64,000 bases of DNA from Algoriphagus winogradskyi (GTDB lineage Bacteria > Bacteroidota > Bacteroidia > Cytophagales > Cyclobacteriaceae): assembly GCF_900182815.1 (NCBI RefSeq), contig NZ_FXUA01000005.1, positions 124,001 to 188,000 on the forward strand, written 5' to 3'. Within the stretch, counting starts at the first letter, position 1, and every line of letters starts with the position of its first letter. Of the stretch, positions 1 to 9,009 are shown piece by piece. The translations under genes and the position numbers were made by a program. A model generated the notes under the pieces. That model was not told the origin of the DNA. It saw only the letters and a list, made by a program, of their open reading frames with translations, and made no database searches.

Positions 1-1893
1 TATGATGCAGAGAATACAGCATTTGATGGATTTAATGTTACTGCGAATGGTGCAACGACTGGATTTGGAGCTAACGCTGCTGGACCAGATAACAACATTC
101 CAAACATTGGTTTTGTAATCCAAAACAACATCTATAGAAGCCGTACGCACCGTATGATAGGAAACGCCTACGGTGAAGTAGATATTATCAATGGCTTGAC
201 TGCTAGAACACAAATTGGTGTTGATTTGACAATGGCAGATGATTTCCAGTCTCTTGATGCTAGACATGGTGACGGTAGAAGCTCAAATGGTAGCGTCTAT
301 ATGGCTACTAACCCAGCTTTCCAGTGGAACTGGCAAAATACGTTGAACTATCAGACCGTATTTGCTGATGACCATAGCCTAAACGTAACTGCTGGTTTGG
401 AATATCAGTTTGCTAAATATTATGGTTTTAGTGGACAGGGTACTGATATCTCAGATGATTATTTCAGAAGAAATAACTTGATTACAGGTTCTTACAATAA
501 CCAATTTTCAGGTGGTAGCTACACTGAAAGAGGATATGATTCTTACTTCGGTAGATTCAACTATTCTTACAAGGGTAAGTATTTGGCTTCCTTCACGGTT
601 AGAAACGACGGAATCTCTGATTTGGCAGTAGAAAATCAAAGAGGAACATTCTTTGGTGGTTCTGTGGGATGGAGACTTTCTGATGAGGCCTTCTTTAATT
701 CTGATCTGATCTCTGATTTAAAATTGAGAGCTTCTTATGCTGAAGTAGGAAATACGGGGATAGATTCATTTGCTGCTTATGGAGGTTATAGCCCAGTTCT
801 AGGTGGTGCAGGTGCAGGCATCGGCTACAATAGAATTGCTAACGCTGACCTTCAGTGGGAAACTTCCAAAAAACTAAACTTCGGTTTGGATATGACTATT
901 GGGAGAGTAACATTCTCCGCAGATTACTTCAAAAACAACATTGACGGAATGATTCTAGCTGCACCGACAGCACCTTCTTTGGGTGTTCCTGGTAACAGCA
1001 TCAACCAGAACGTAGGTCAGATGGAGAACTCAGGTTTTGAATTGAGAGTATTCTCTAATGTAATCAATAGAGGTAAATTCACTTGGGATACTGATTTCAA
1101 CATCACATTTATCAAAAATGAGGTTACTAACTTGATTAGCCCGCTAACAGGTACTTATAATAAGACTGAAGTTGGAAATCCAGTAGCCCAGCTATATGGA
1201 GTAATGTGGGCAGGTGTTAACCCTGCAAATGGTAACCCAATGTATTATTCTGGCGAAAATATCGTACAATACAACTTGGTACCAGGTGCACTTGGCTTTA
1301 AACAATACAATCCAGCTGATCCTTCAAATGTATCTACCGCAGCTTCTGGACCTACTCAAGAATATTTGGGAAATACACTTCCTAAGTGGCAAGGAGGCTG
1401 GTCTAACAATTTCAAATTCGGAAACTTCGATGCTGAGATTTTTACTAGATTCTCTGGTGGAAACTACATTATGAACGAATCTCTTAGAGGTTTGCTAGGC
1501 CAAGGATTCTCTAATAACCAAGCAAGCATTCTAAACAGATGGACAGAAAGCGGTCAAGTAACAGACATTCCTAAGCTTTACTCAGGTCAGGATCAAAACA
1601 TGTGGCAAAACTCTGTGTCTAACTCTAGATTCGTAGAGAAAGGTGATTATGTGAAAATTCAGAATATCGTTCTTGGATACACTGTCCCTACTTCTGCATT
1701 GCAGTCCACATTTAATGGAGCGATTACAAATGTGAGAATATTTGGACAGGTTCAGAATCCATTCACATTTACTGGCTATTCAGGCTTGGATCCAGAAGCA
1801 AACTCTTACTCTGGTCAGCTAAGCTTCGGTGTAGATTGGAATGTCGCTCCGATCATCCGTACCTATACACTCGGCATAAACGTAGGTTTCTAA
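1..1893 (+). CDS. SusC/RagA-family TonB-linked outer membrane protein, 5'-truncated
   Basis: This is the C-terminal beta-barrel part of a SusC-type TonB-dependent transporter, which imports oligomers across the outer membrane together with a SusD lipoprotein. The frame is open from base 1, so the start, signal peptide, carboxypeptidase-like domain and plug lie upstream of the window. The visible 630 residues show typical late-barrel SusC features: alternating aromatic/polar strands, a stretch with RLSDEAFF and KLRASYAEVGNTG, and a C-terminal segment ending in a short strand with a terminal Phe (LGINVGF). The partner susD starts 22 bases after the stop, so the two form one operon. The substrate cannot be told from the sequence. 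Family assignment is firm; only the missing N-terminus limits it. Confidence 0.93.
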   Translation, partial: YDAENTAFDGFNVTANGATTGFGANAAGPDNNIPNIGFVIQNNIYRSRTHRMIGNAYGEVDIINGLTARTQIGVDLTMADDFQSLDARHGDGRSSNGSVYMATNPAFQWNWQNTLNYQTVFADDHSLNVTAGLEYQFAKYYGFSGQGTDISDDYFRRNNLITGSYNNQFSGGSYTERGYDSYFGRFNYSYKGKYLASFTVRNDGISDLAVENQRGTFFGGSVGWRLSDEAFFNSDLISDLKLRASYAEVGNTGIDSFAAYGGYSPVLGGAGAGIGYNRIANADLQWETSKKLNFGLDMTIGRVTFSADYFKNNIDGMILAAPTAPSLGVPGNSINQNVGQMENSGFELRVFSNVINRGKFTWDTDFNITFIKNEVTNLISPLTGTYNKTEVGNPVAQLYGVMWAGVNPANGNPMYYSGENIVQYNLVPGALGFKQYNPADPSNVSTAASGPTQEYLGNTLPKWQGGWSNNFKFGNFDAEIFTRFSGGNYIMNESLRGLLGQGFSNNQASILNRWTESGQVTDIPKLYSGQDQNMWQNSVSNSRFVEKGDYVKIQNIVLGYTVPTSALQSTFNGAITNVRIFGQVQNPFTFTGYSGLDPEANSYSGQLSFGVDWNVAPIIRTYTLGINVGF

Positions 1894-1915
1894 TCACTCC
1901 AACCGAAAAATTATC

Positions 1916-3427
1916 ATGAAAAAATTCGCAATAAAAAATATAAAATTAGCATTGGTTGGTGCGGCCCTTTTAGGCTTTACTAGTGCTTGTGATGTGACTG
2001 AATTGGTTCCTGCTAACCTAATTCCAGATTCTGAGGCATTTACTACAGGAGCTAGAATTGAGTCAGCGATCTTAGGGGTATATGAATCCGCACAAAGAGG
2101 ATTTTACGCTGGCGCTGTTCAACGTGGTTATCCTTTCGGAGCTGCTAATGTGGAGCAAGGTGACATGAGAGGAGAGGATATGTACAACGATCAGGCTTTC
2201 TACGAAATCACTTATAATAACTCATACAGCCCTAGTTCTGCAAACAATGTGGGTATGTGGATCTCTCTTTATCGAATGATTAACAGGCTGAACATCATTT
2301 TGGAGAACTTAGATATTGCTGTTGAAAATGGTGTATTATCGTCTGAAGATGGTTCTGCCTACAAGGGTGAAATGTTGTTCTTGAGAGCTTTAGCTCACCA
2401 TGAATTGCTTATTCACTTTGCAAGACCTTATTCTGACAATCCATCATCTCCAGGAATTCCTTACAGAATTTTTGGTATCGATGACGTTACTAAAGTTCCT
2501 GCAGGAGAAGCTGTATCTAGAGGAACGGTAGCAGACGATTACGCACAACTTCTTCAAGATCTTGATGCTGCAGAAGGCTTTCTGCCAGAAGGTGGTCCTT
2601 TCAGAGCCAACAAAGGTGCTGCGATTGCTCTTAAATCCAGAATCAAATTGCATATGAAAGATTGGCCAGGAGTATTGGCTGAATACAACAAATTATCTTC
2701 TAAATATGCTGTTACAGCTAATCCGGCTACTCCTTTCAGAGGAGGTACTAGTTCTGATAATATCTTCTCTTTTGTAAATTCTGCAGAAGCTAATCCTGGC
2801 GTAAACGGTGCCCTTCCATCTATGTATGGAAACCCTGATCGAGGAGCTAGAGGTTTAGTGAAAATAAGCCCGATTATCTGGAGATCTGATTTCTGGAGTC
2901 CAGAAGATACTCGTCGTACGTTATTGACAACAAGCAGTGCAACAGGTATTTTCACAGATAAGTATCAAGACGCTACTACTTACACAGATCCTAACATAAT
3001 TTTGAGATTTGCTGAGGTAGTACTTAATGCAGCTGAAGCTAATGCTAGAACTGGCAAAACGACAGAAGCAGTTACTTTATTGAATTCTGTTAGAAGCCGC
3101 GCTTTACCTGCTTCTGTCCCTGCATATACAGTGGAAGGTTTAGGAGATGGTTTACTTGATGCAATATTCAATGAGAGAAGAATTGAGTTTCTTGCCGAAG
3201 GTAGAAGATGGTCAGATATTCACAGATTGTCTGGAGAAGGTTTGATGTCTGGTATCCCACTTAAAGCTACTTCCAGATCAATTACAAAAATCAGCTTCTA
3301 TCAGGGTGGAACTATTCCGATGGATCACTCACTTGAGTATTCTAGCCATTTGTTCGTGTGGCCAATTCCATTAGATGAATTAAACACCAATATTTCGGCT
3401 CCAATCGATCAGAATCCTGGTTATTAA
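1916..3427 (+). CDS. SusD/RagB-family nutrient-binding outer membrane lipoprotein
   Basis: This is the surface lipoprotein partner of the preceding SusC. SusD proteins cap the SusC barrel and bind the incoming glycan or peptide. It is 503 residues, normal for the family. The N-terminus is a lipoprotein signal with lipobox GFTSAC and a Cys near residue 25. The middle contains the helical TPR-like scaffold (EMLFLRALAHHELLIHFARP), the late part has NERRIEFLAEGRRWSDIHRL, and the protein ends in the family-typical QNPGY. A hairpin with a T tract follows at once, so the pair ends here. No adjacent glycoside hydrolase gives a clue to the ligand. Confidence 0.95.
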   Translation: MKKFAIKNIKLALVGAALLGFTSACDVTELVPANLIPDSEAFTTGARIESAILGVYESAQRGFYAGAVQRGYPFGAANVEQGDMRGEDMYNDQAFYEITYNNSYSPSSANNVGMWISLYRMINRLNIILENLDIAVENGVLSSEDGSAYKGEMLFLRALAHHELLIHFARPYSDNPSSPGIPYRIFGIDDVTKVPAGEAVSRGTVADDYAQLLQDLDAAEGFLPEGGPFRANKGAAIALKSRIKLHMKDWPGVLAEYNKLSSKYAVTANPATPFRGGTSSDNIFSFVNSAEANPGVNGALPSMYGNPDRGARGLVKISPIIWRSDFWSPEDTRRTLLTTSSATGIFTDKYQDATTYTDPNIILRFAEVVLNAAEANARTGKTTEAVTLLNSVRSRALPASVPAYTVEGLGDGLLDAIFNERRIEFLAEGRRWSDIHRLSGEGLMSGIPLKATSRSITKISFYQGGTIPMDHSLEYSSHLFVWPIPLDELNTNISAPIDQNPGY

Positions 3428-3448
3428 TTAGAAATTAAAAAAGATTAA

Positions 3449-3477
3449 AAGTCCGGCCTTTGCCGGACTTTTTTTTG
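3449..3477 (+). terminator. Rho-independent terminator after susC-susD pair 1
   Basis: A perfect 9-bp stem, AAGTCCGGC with GCCGGACTT, and a short loop are followed directly by eight or so T residues. It lies 21 bases after the susD stop. Confidence 0.9.
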
Positions 3478-4010
3478 TTCAGTGAAATCAATTCTGTTAA
3501 AGGGGTAAAGTTTGAGATTAGGAAGTATTACAAAAGAGTATTTCATCAAAAACTTAAAGTAATTTGAGTTATTGATGAAATCAGTTCAAATTGAGGACGA
3601 AAAAGGGACAGTTAAGCTAGTTGAGGAAAGCTTAATAACCTTAGGCCATATTTTTTAAAGCTTGAAGTTTCCTTCTCCAAGTATGATGGTTGGCCAGCAA
3701 GAAATTTTTGATACATAGGATTAATTTCTCGCTGAAGCTAGGAGTTAATTACAGCTGGCAAGATGAGTCTCATGAATTTCACCTCACATAACTGCCAAGT
3801 TCATTGATTCTAGGGTATTTGGTTTAGGAACACTCATACTTATGTTTCAATAGTGAGCCTTCTATTGAATAAGAAGGTGAACAAAACTGAGCTTTTAAGA
3901 AGCTTGGTGCTTATTCGGTTATCTGTAGAAAACTACCGTTTAAGAATTAAATAGCCTTGCTATTACTTGAAATACCTTTCAATTGAAGATGAGAACCTTT
4001 TTAATATGAT
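3478..4010. other. Non-coding spacer between two convergent SusCD loci
   Basis: More than 500 bases without a credible gene. Only very short open frames occur, and I saw no tRNA, repeat family or insertion sequence. It is closed on both sides by terminators facing inward. Confidence 0.6.
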
Positions 4011-4045
4011 AAAAAAAAAGTAGCCGAGATGACTCGGCTACTTTT
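4011..4045 (-). terminator. Terminator after susD pair 2 (minus strand)
   Basis: GTAGCCGAG pairs perfectly with CTCGGCTAC around the loop ATGA, and A residues at 4011-4019 read as a U tract in the minus-strand transcript. It lies 20 bases after the susD stop. Confidence 0.88.
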
Positions 4046-4064
4046 AGTAAATAAAGAATATGGC

Positions 4065-5585
4065 TTAGTAGCCAGGGTTTTGGTCTGCATTAGTTAAGGC
4101 AGAATTATTATCTAATTCCACAGTAGGAATGGGCAGAAGATCATGCTTTGACTGATAGCCAGCAATAGGTTCACCTTGTAAGGTCCCCATTCTTCTCCAT
4201 CTACGAATATCTCTGTTTCGTACTTGCTCGCCTGGCATCTCCACTCTTCTTTCATGCTGAATAGCGATTCGAGTTTGCTCTTTTGTTCCAGTTGGATATT
4301 GAGCAGTTGGATATTCTGGCATCATTACATCTGCTCTTTTTCTTGTTCTATTGAGATATGGTAAAGCTGCAGCTGGGCCAGTTAGCTCATTCTCTACTTC
4401 CGCCATCATCAGATAAACATCAGCAAGTCTGATCACGCGGAAGTTGATTCCAGATTGAGTGTTTTCATTGGCTCTCTTATAGATAGTCTGGTATTTTCTC
4501 CAGCTTGGCTTATTGAAATCCCCCTGAACAGTTGATTCATTCAATACACTTGCTCCAGCATTGAATGTGTCACCTAATCTGTAGAAGTTATAGCTCATTC
4601 TAGGGTCCTCTTTAGGAGCTCCTGTAGAAGGTTTTTCAAATTCAGCCACCAAACTAGTGTTTGGAATTAAATTCCTCCAAGCATTTGGTCCATATTCTTG
4701 GCCTCTAAAGGTCACTTCAGCAATACCTGTACCGTCACCATTCCATCCACCAGCATTTCCGAATGCTTCAGAGAATTGGATCTCCCAGATAGATTCGGAG
4801 TTGTTTTCGCTTTCTTCTTCAAAATTATCTAGGTATCGCTCAGTCAATGAATACTGATTGGAATTTATTATCTCAGTGAGGTAAGGTTTTGCTTCAGAGA
4901 ATTTTCCTTGGAAAAGCAACAATTTAGCAGCTACTGCTTGAGCAGCCCCTTTACTAGCTCGTCCCACATCGGTCCCTGAGTAAGTAGAATTGAGAGGAAG
5001 TCTCGAAATAGCTTCATTTAAATCACTTAAAGATTGTGCGTAAGATGCTTCTTGTGTTGCCCTTGGAAGACCTTCAGGAGATGATGCAGATGTTGTCATA
5101 AGTGGGACCCCGCCCCATAAGGTAGATAATTCGTAAAAGGCTAATCCTCTTAAGAAATAGGCTTCTCCTACAATTCTACTTCTAAGCGCCTCAGTAATAT
5201 TATCTGTAGCGTTGTCTGCATTTTCGATCACTAGATTGGCACGATGTATCAATCGATACCAACCTCTCCAATTCGCTTCAATTTGAGGATTGGAACCATC
5301 AAAAACGTAGTTTAATACTTGCGCTCTCGGTGCTTCTAATTGCGCTCCTCCAGTCTCTACATCATCGGATAGGAGGTCATGTAGGAAGAAATATTCTCTA
5401 TTATATAAATTGTTTCCTTGAAGTGTAGCATATACCGAATTGATCGCTGCTAATAGTTGCGGTCCAGTCCGATAGAAAGTCTCAGTGCCCAATTGATTAG
5501 GGTTTACTGGACTTAACACTTCCTCATCACAGGCAATCATACCAACAGACATGATTATTGCCAAAAGTGTGGATCTTGTTTTCAT
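4065..5585 (-). CDS. SusD/RagB-family nutrient-binding outer membrane lipoprotein
   Basis: Second SusD-type lipoprotein in the window, 506 residues. The N-terminus is a lipoprotein signal with the Cys in MSVGMIAC near residue 19. The family scaffold is clear: RIVGEAYFLRGLAFYELSTLWGG, the sequence MAEVENEL, HERRVEMPGEQVRNRDIRRW near the end, and the terminal DQNPGY. It is 18 bases downstream of its susC partner and shares its transcript. Its neighbours in the other direction are a terminator and a non-coding spacer. It is only distantly similar to the susD at 1916-3427, so the two loci are unlikely to be a recent duplication. Confidence 0.95.
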   Translation of the reverse strand: MKTRSTLLAIIMSVGMIACDEEVLSPVNPNQLGTETFYRTGPQLLAAINSVYATLQGNNLYNREYFFLHDLLSDDVETGGAQLEAPRAQVLNYVFDGSNPQIEANWRGWYRLIHRANLVIENADNATDNITEALRSRIVGEAYFLRGLAFYELSTLWGGVPLMTTSASSPEGLPRATQEASYAQSLSDLNEAISRLPLNSTYSGTDVGRASKGAAQAVAAKLLLFQGKFSEAKPYLTEIINSNQYSLTERYLDNFEEESENNSESIWEIQFSEAFGNAGGWNGDGTGIAEVTFRGQEYGPNAWRNLIPNTSLVAEFEKPSTGAPKEDPRMSYNFYRLGDTFNAGASVLNESTVQGDFNKPSWRKYQTIYKRANENTQSGINFRVIRLADVYLMMAEVENELTGPAAALPYLNRTRKRADVMMPEYPTAQYPTGTKEQTRIAIQHERRVEMPGEQVRNRDIRRWRRMGTLQGEPIAGYQSKHDLLPIPTVELDNNSALTNADQNPGY

Positions 5586-5603
5586 GATTTTTCCTTTTAT
5601 AAA

Positions 5604-8600
5604 TTAAAATGCAAGTTGTATACCTCCCATGATCGTGCGGGCAGCTGGGAATTGGCCATAATCAATCCCTGTCCCTAGGGATGAATTTATACCTGTTCTT
5701 ACTGCTACTTCAGGGTCATATCCTGTGTAATCTGTTATGGTAAACAGATTTTGTGCAGAGACATACACTCTTACTTTTGATACAGTTCCTTTGCTCCAAG
5801 ATTGTAGAGCTGCGCTAGGAATGCTATAACCTATTGATATGTTTTTAAGCCTCAAATAGGAACCGTCTTCTACAAATCTCGAACTTGCTCTGGCATTTCT
5901 ATTTGGATCACCGGAGATTGCTCTTGGAACATCTGTATCCGTATTAGTAGGAGTCCAACGGTCTAACACCACAGTGCTGGCGCCAAATAATCGGGTCATA
6001 CCTTCTGTATGGTATCTTAGATTATTGAAGATTTCATTGCCTGATACTCCCTGCAAGAACATAGTGAAATCAAATCCTTTATAAGATGCATTCGCATTCA
6101 AACCGTACGTAAAGTCTGGAAGGTAATGACCAAGGTTTGTTCTATCATTGGCATCTATTACACCGTCGTTATTGATATCTCTGAATTTAATATCACCCGC
6201 TGAGGCATTTGGCTGCTGAGTTGTGCTTTCACCAGATTGGAATATTCCATCTGCAATCCATCCATAGAAGTAGGCAATTGGCTGTCCCTCTTCTGTAAGC
6301 GTCATTGCGTCTCCTTGGAAATTAGGGCCGAAAATAGTGTTGCCTGTACCCAAGGAAGTTAATTCGTTGGTTACAAATCCCATATTTCCATCAATTCCCA
6401 ATTGGAAATCCCCAGATCTCAATTCATAGCCAGCTGTGATTTCAAATCCGCTATTCTTGACAGTCCCTACGTTTGCTACTGGTGCTCCGTCATAACCTAA
6501 AGATGGTGGAATAGGGACGCCAAGGATCATACCTTCGGTAGTATTTTCATATACTTCCAAGGAAAGGCTAAACTGATCATTGAAAAGCCCAATATCTAAA
6601 CCTAAGTTTTTCATGATAGTAGTTTCCCATTTCAAATCAGCATTTGCAAGAGCTGAAATAGTACTGCCAGTAAGCAAATTATCATCAAAATTGTAGAATA
6701 AATTAGAGTTAATCGTAGCCTGGTAGACGTAATCACCAATTCTGTCATTACCAGTTTCACCATAACTTGCACGCAACTTCAAGTCACTTACAGCATTTAG
6801 ACCTTGCATGAAGCCTTCCTCACTTAATCTCCAACCAACAGATAGAGAAGGGAAAGTACCCCACTTATTGTCTGGGCCAAATCGAGAGCCACCATCTCTT
6901 CTTATACTAGCACTGATCAGGTATTTCTGTGCATAATCGTAGTTGATTCTACCCACATAAGATATTAGTGCGTACTCAGTTTTAGAACTTGTCGTAGTTT
7001 GATTCTCTACACCTTGAAGTTCTCTCACGTCATTGGTTAATGAGTTTTGTCCGGCGCCATTTAAACTGGTGAAAGTGGAAGTTTGTCTTTCAACCACACC
7101 TAATAAATCAAAATGGTGTTTGTCGATATCTTTAGTATAAGTTAGCTGATTACTGAAGAGCGGAGAAACAAAGTTTGTTTTGGTTTTGGAAATTGTCGCA
7201 AAGTTCTGAATGCTAAAGTCTCCAGCATTGAAGCTAGGAGTATACTGGTAGTTGTCACCAATCCCTACATCCAATCCTACTAAAAATTTATAATCTAGAC
7301 CCTTAAGGATATTTACGCTCACATAAGCAGATCCAAGGATTTTATAATCCTGACTGTTGTCATTTCTGAGTGTGGCATTCAATACTGGGTTTTCAGGATC
7401 AGATCCATCAACTCGGTCTGGGGCTCTGAAACCTCCAAGTCTGGTAGCATCCCTAACAGGGATATAAGGCACAGCCTTTACAATATGCTCTAGCTGGCTT
7501 CTGCCTCCAGAGAATGGTTCATTGTTTCTGTTTGAGTAGGCTACCGTTAAGGTCTGACCAATTTTAACTCGCTTGTTTACTTTGAATTCAGTATTTGATC
7601 TCAAGGAAACTCGCTCAAAATCAGTTCCTAGCATAATGCCTTCTTGGCTAAAATATCCGATGCCAAAGTTGTAAAGCACATTTTCCGTACCTCCAGAGAC
7701 ACTTAGATTATGATCCTGAATTGGTGCTGTACGGAACATCTCATCTTGGTAATCAATATCTACGTTTGCAAATTCACCTAGATTATCAAAACGTGCTGGA
7801 GCGTCAGCACCTGCATTTCCTAGAAGTTCTCTACCAAAAGCGATGTATTGATCTCTATTAAGTAAATCCAGTGTTTTCCAAGCTTTTTGGCTTCCGTAAT
7901 AAGAGTCCAAACTAACTAGAGGCTTGCCTATTTTACCTTTTTTGGTTGTTACCAAAATCACACCATTAGCACCCCTTGAACCATAGATAGCTGCTGTAGA
8001 GGCATCTTTCAATACTTCTATTGATTCGATATCAGCAGGGTTGATTTGATTTAAACCACCTGCTGGCATTCCATCGATCACATAAAGTGGATCATTATTA
8101 CCAACAGTACCTATACCTCTGATTCGCACAATAGGATTCGTGCCAGGAGAACCAGCGTTGGTGACTGCGACTCCTGCAGCCCGTCCTTGTAGTGCTGAAG
8201 CTAAACTTGGTACTGGTAAAGCTCGAATCTGCTCTGAACCAACAGAAGAAATTGCACCGGTCACTTTAGCACGTTCTTGCGTACCGTATCCGACTACTAC
8301 CACTTCTGATAGGGAAGAAAGATCCTCTTCTAAGACGACATTGAGTTCACTGGAATTGCCTACACGAACTTCTTTTGAAGTGTAACCAATAAATGAGAAA
8401 ACTAAAATTGATTCGTCAGAAGGGACGGTTAAGCTAAAGTTGCCATCGATATCCGATGCTGTACCGGTGGTGGTACCTTTAACTAAAATATTCACACCGG
8501 GCATGGTTTCCCCGGATGATGATTTAATAACGCCAGTAACATTTCTGCTTTGGGCGAATGAGCTTCCTATAAAAATAATTACTAGGAATAGTGAGAGCAT

Positions 8601-8663
8601 TAGCCCATGAAAATTTTTCCATGGAGGTAATGCACGAGTTTTTGGGTAAATCGTTTTTGACAT
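5604..8663 (-). CDS. SusC/RagA-family TonB-linked outer membrane transporter
   Basis: Complete 1019-residue SusC-type transporter. The layout is a signal peptide (about 1-38, ending SSFAQ), a CarboxypepD_reg-like beta domain (about 41-113), the SusC signature VVVVGYGTQ at 121-129, the TonB-dependent receptor plug (about 130-242, with RIRGIG and PLYVIDG), and a C-terminal barrel ending in IQLAF. The SusC signature is followed by TGAISSV, as usual in the family. It heads an operon with the susD 18 bases downstream. The N-terminus carries no anti-sigma-interacting STN domain, so regulation by an ECF/anti-sigma pair is unlikely. The substrate is unknown. Confidence 0.96.
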   Translation of the reverse strand: MSKTIYPKTRALPPWKNFHGLMLSLFLVIIFIGSSFAQSRNVTGVIKSSSGETMPGVNILVKGTTTGTASDIDGNFSLTVPSDESILVFSFIGYTSKEVRVGNSSELNVVLEEDLSSLSEVVVVGYGTQERAKVTGAISSVGSEQIRALPVPSLASALQGRAAGVAVTNAGSPGTNPIVRIRGIGTVGNNDPLYVIDGMPAGGLNQINPADIESIEVLKDASTAAIYGSRGANGVILVTTKKGKIGKPLVSLDSYYGSQKAWKTLDLLNRDQYIAFGRELLGNAGADAPARFDNLGEFANVDIDYQDEMFRTAPIQDHNLSVSGGTENVLYNFGIGYFSQEGIMLGTDFERVSLRSNTEFKVNKRVKIGQTLTVAYSNRNNEPFSGGRSQLEHIVKAVPYIPVRDATRLGGFRAPDRVDGSDPENPVLNATLRNDNSQDYKILGSAYVSVNILKGLDYKFLVGLDVGIGDNYQYTPSFNAGDFSIQNFATISKTKTNFVSPLFSNQLTYTKDIDKHHFDLLGVVERQTSTFTSLNGAGQNSLTNDVRELQGVENQTTTSSKTEYALISYVGRINYDYAQKYLISASIRRDGGSRFGPDNKWGTFPSLSVGWRLSEEGFMQGLNAVSDLKLRASYGETGNDRIGDYVYQATINSNLFYNFDDNLLTGSTISALANADLKWETTIMKNLGLDIGLFNDQFSLSLEVYENTTEGMILGVPIPPSLGYDGAPVANVGTVKNSGFEITAGYELRSGDFQLGIDGNMGFVTNELTSLGTGNTIFGPNFQGDAMTLTEEGQPIAYFYGWIADGIFQSGESTTQQPNASAGDIKFRDINNDGVIDANDRTNLGHYLPDFTYGLNANASYKGFDFTMFLQGVSGNEIFNNLRYHTEGMTRLFGASTVVLDRWTPTNTDTDVPRAISGDPNRNARASSRFVEDGSYLRLKNISIGYSIPSAALQSWSKGTVSKVRVYVSAQNLFTITDYTGYDPEVAVRTGINSSLGTGIDYGQFPAARTIMGGIQLAF

Positions 8664-9009
8664 AACAATAAATTTGTGGACAGATTCTTATAATCTGCCA
8701 GGTCTGAGATGGGTTTTGTAAATATGTTTTTATAACATTACTACCAAAGTAATAATTTAATTATGATGTTCCTCAAAATTTTGCTTAAATAATTTTTTAA
8801 GAAATAATTGTTTGTAGAAATTAATTATTTTAATGAAGTGAGTCTTTTTGTAGGGTCTTTGCAAAATTTTAATGATTTTCACTTTAATTAGTTTTGATAG
8901 CCTTAATTGCATCCTCTGTTTCTACTATTTTTGAAGTTAAAGCAATTTCAGGCCAAGAAATAAACCGATTTGATACTTCTATTTTGAACCTATTATAAAT
9001 TTAAGTGAA
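8664..9009. other. Divergent intergenic control region
   Basis: A 346-base AT-rich spacer between the minus-strand susC and the plus-strand ASPIC lipoprotein. It must hold promoters for both directions. Apart from the candidate at 8717-8748, I see no clear operator, riboswitch or gene. Confidence 0.5.
8717..8748 (-). promoter_or_regulatory. Possible Bacteroidota-type promoter for susC pair 2
   Basis: On the minus strand a TTTG (8745-8748) is followed after 20 bases by TATTTACA (8717-8724), a partial match to the Bacteroidota TTTG / TAnnTTTG promoter. It lies about 55 bases upstream of the susC start. The -7 element is imperfect, so this is a weak call. Confidence 0.25.
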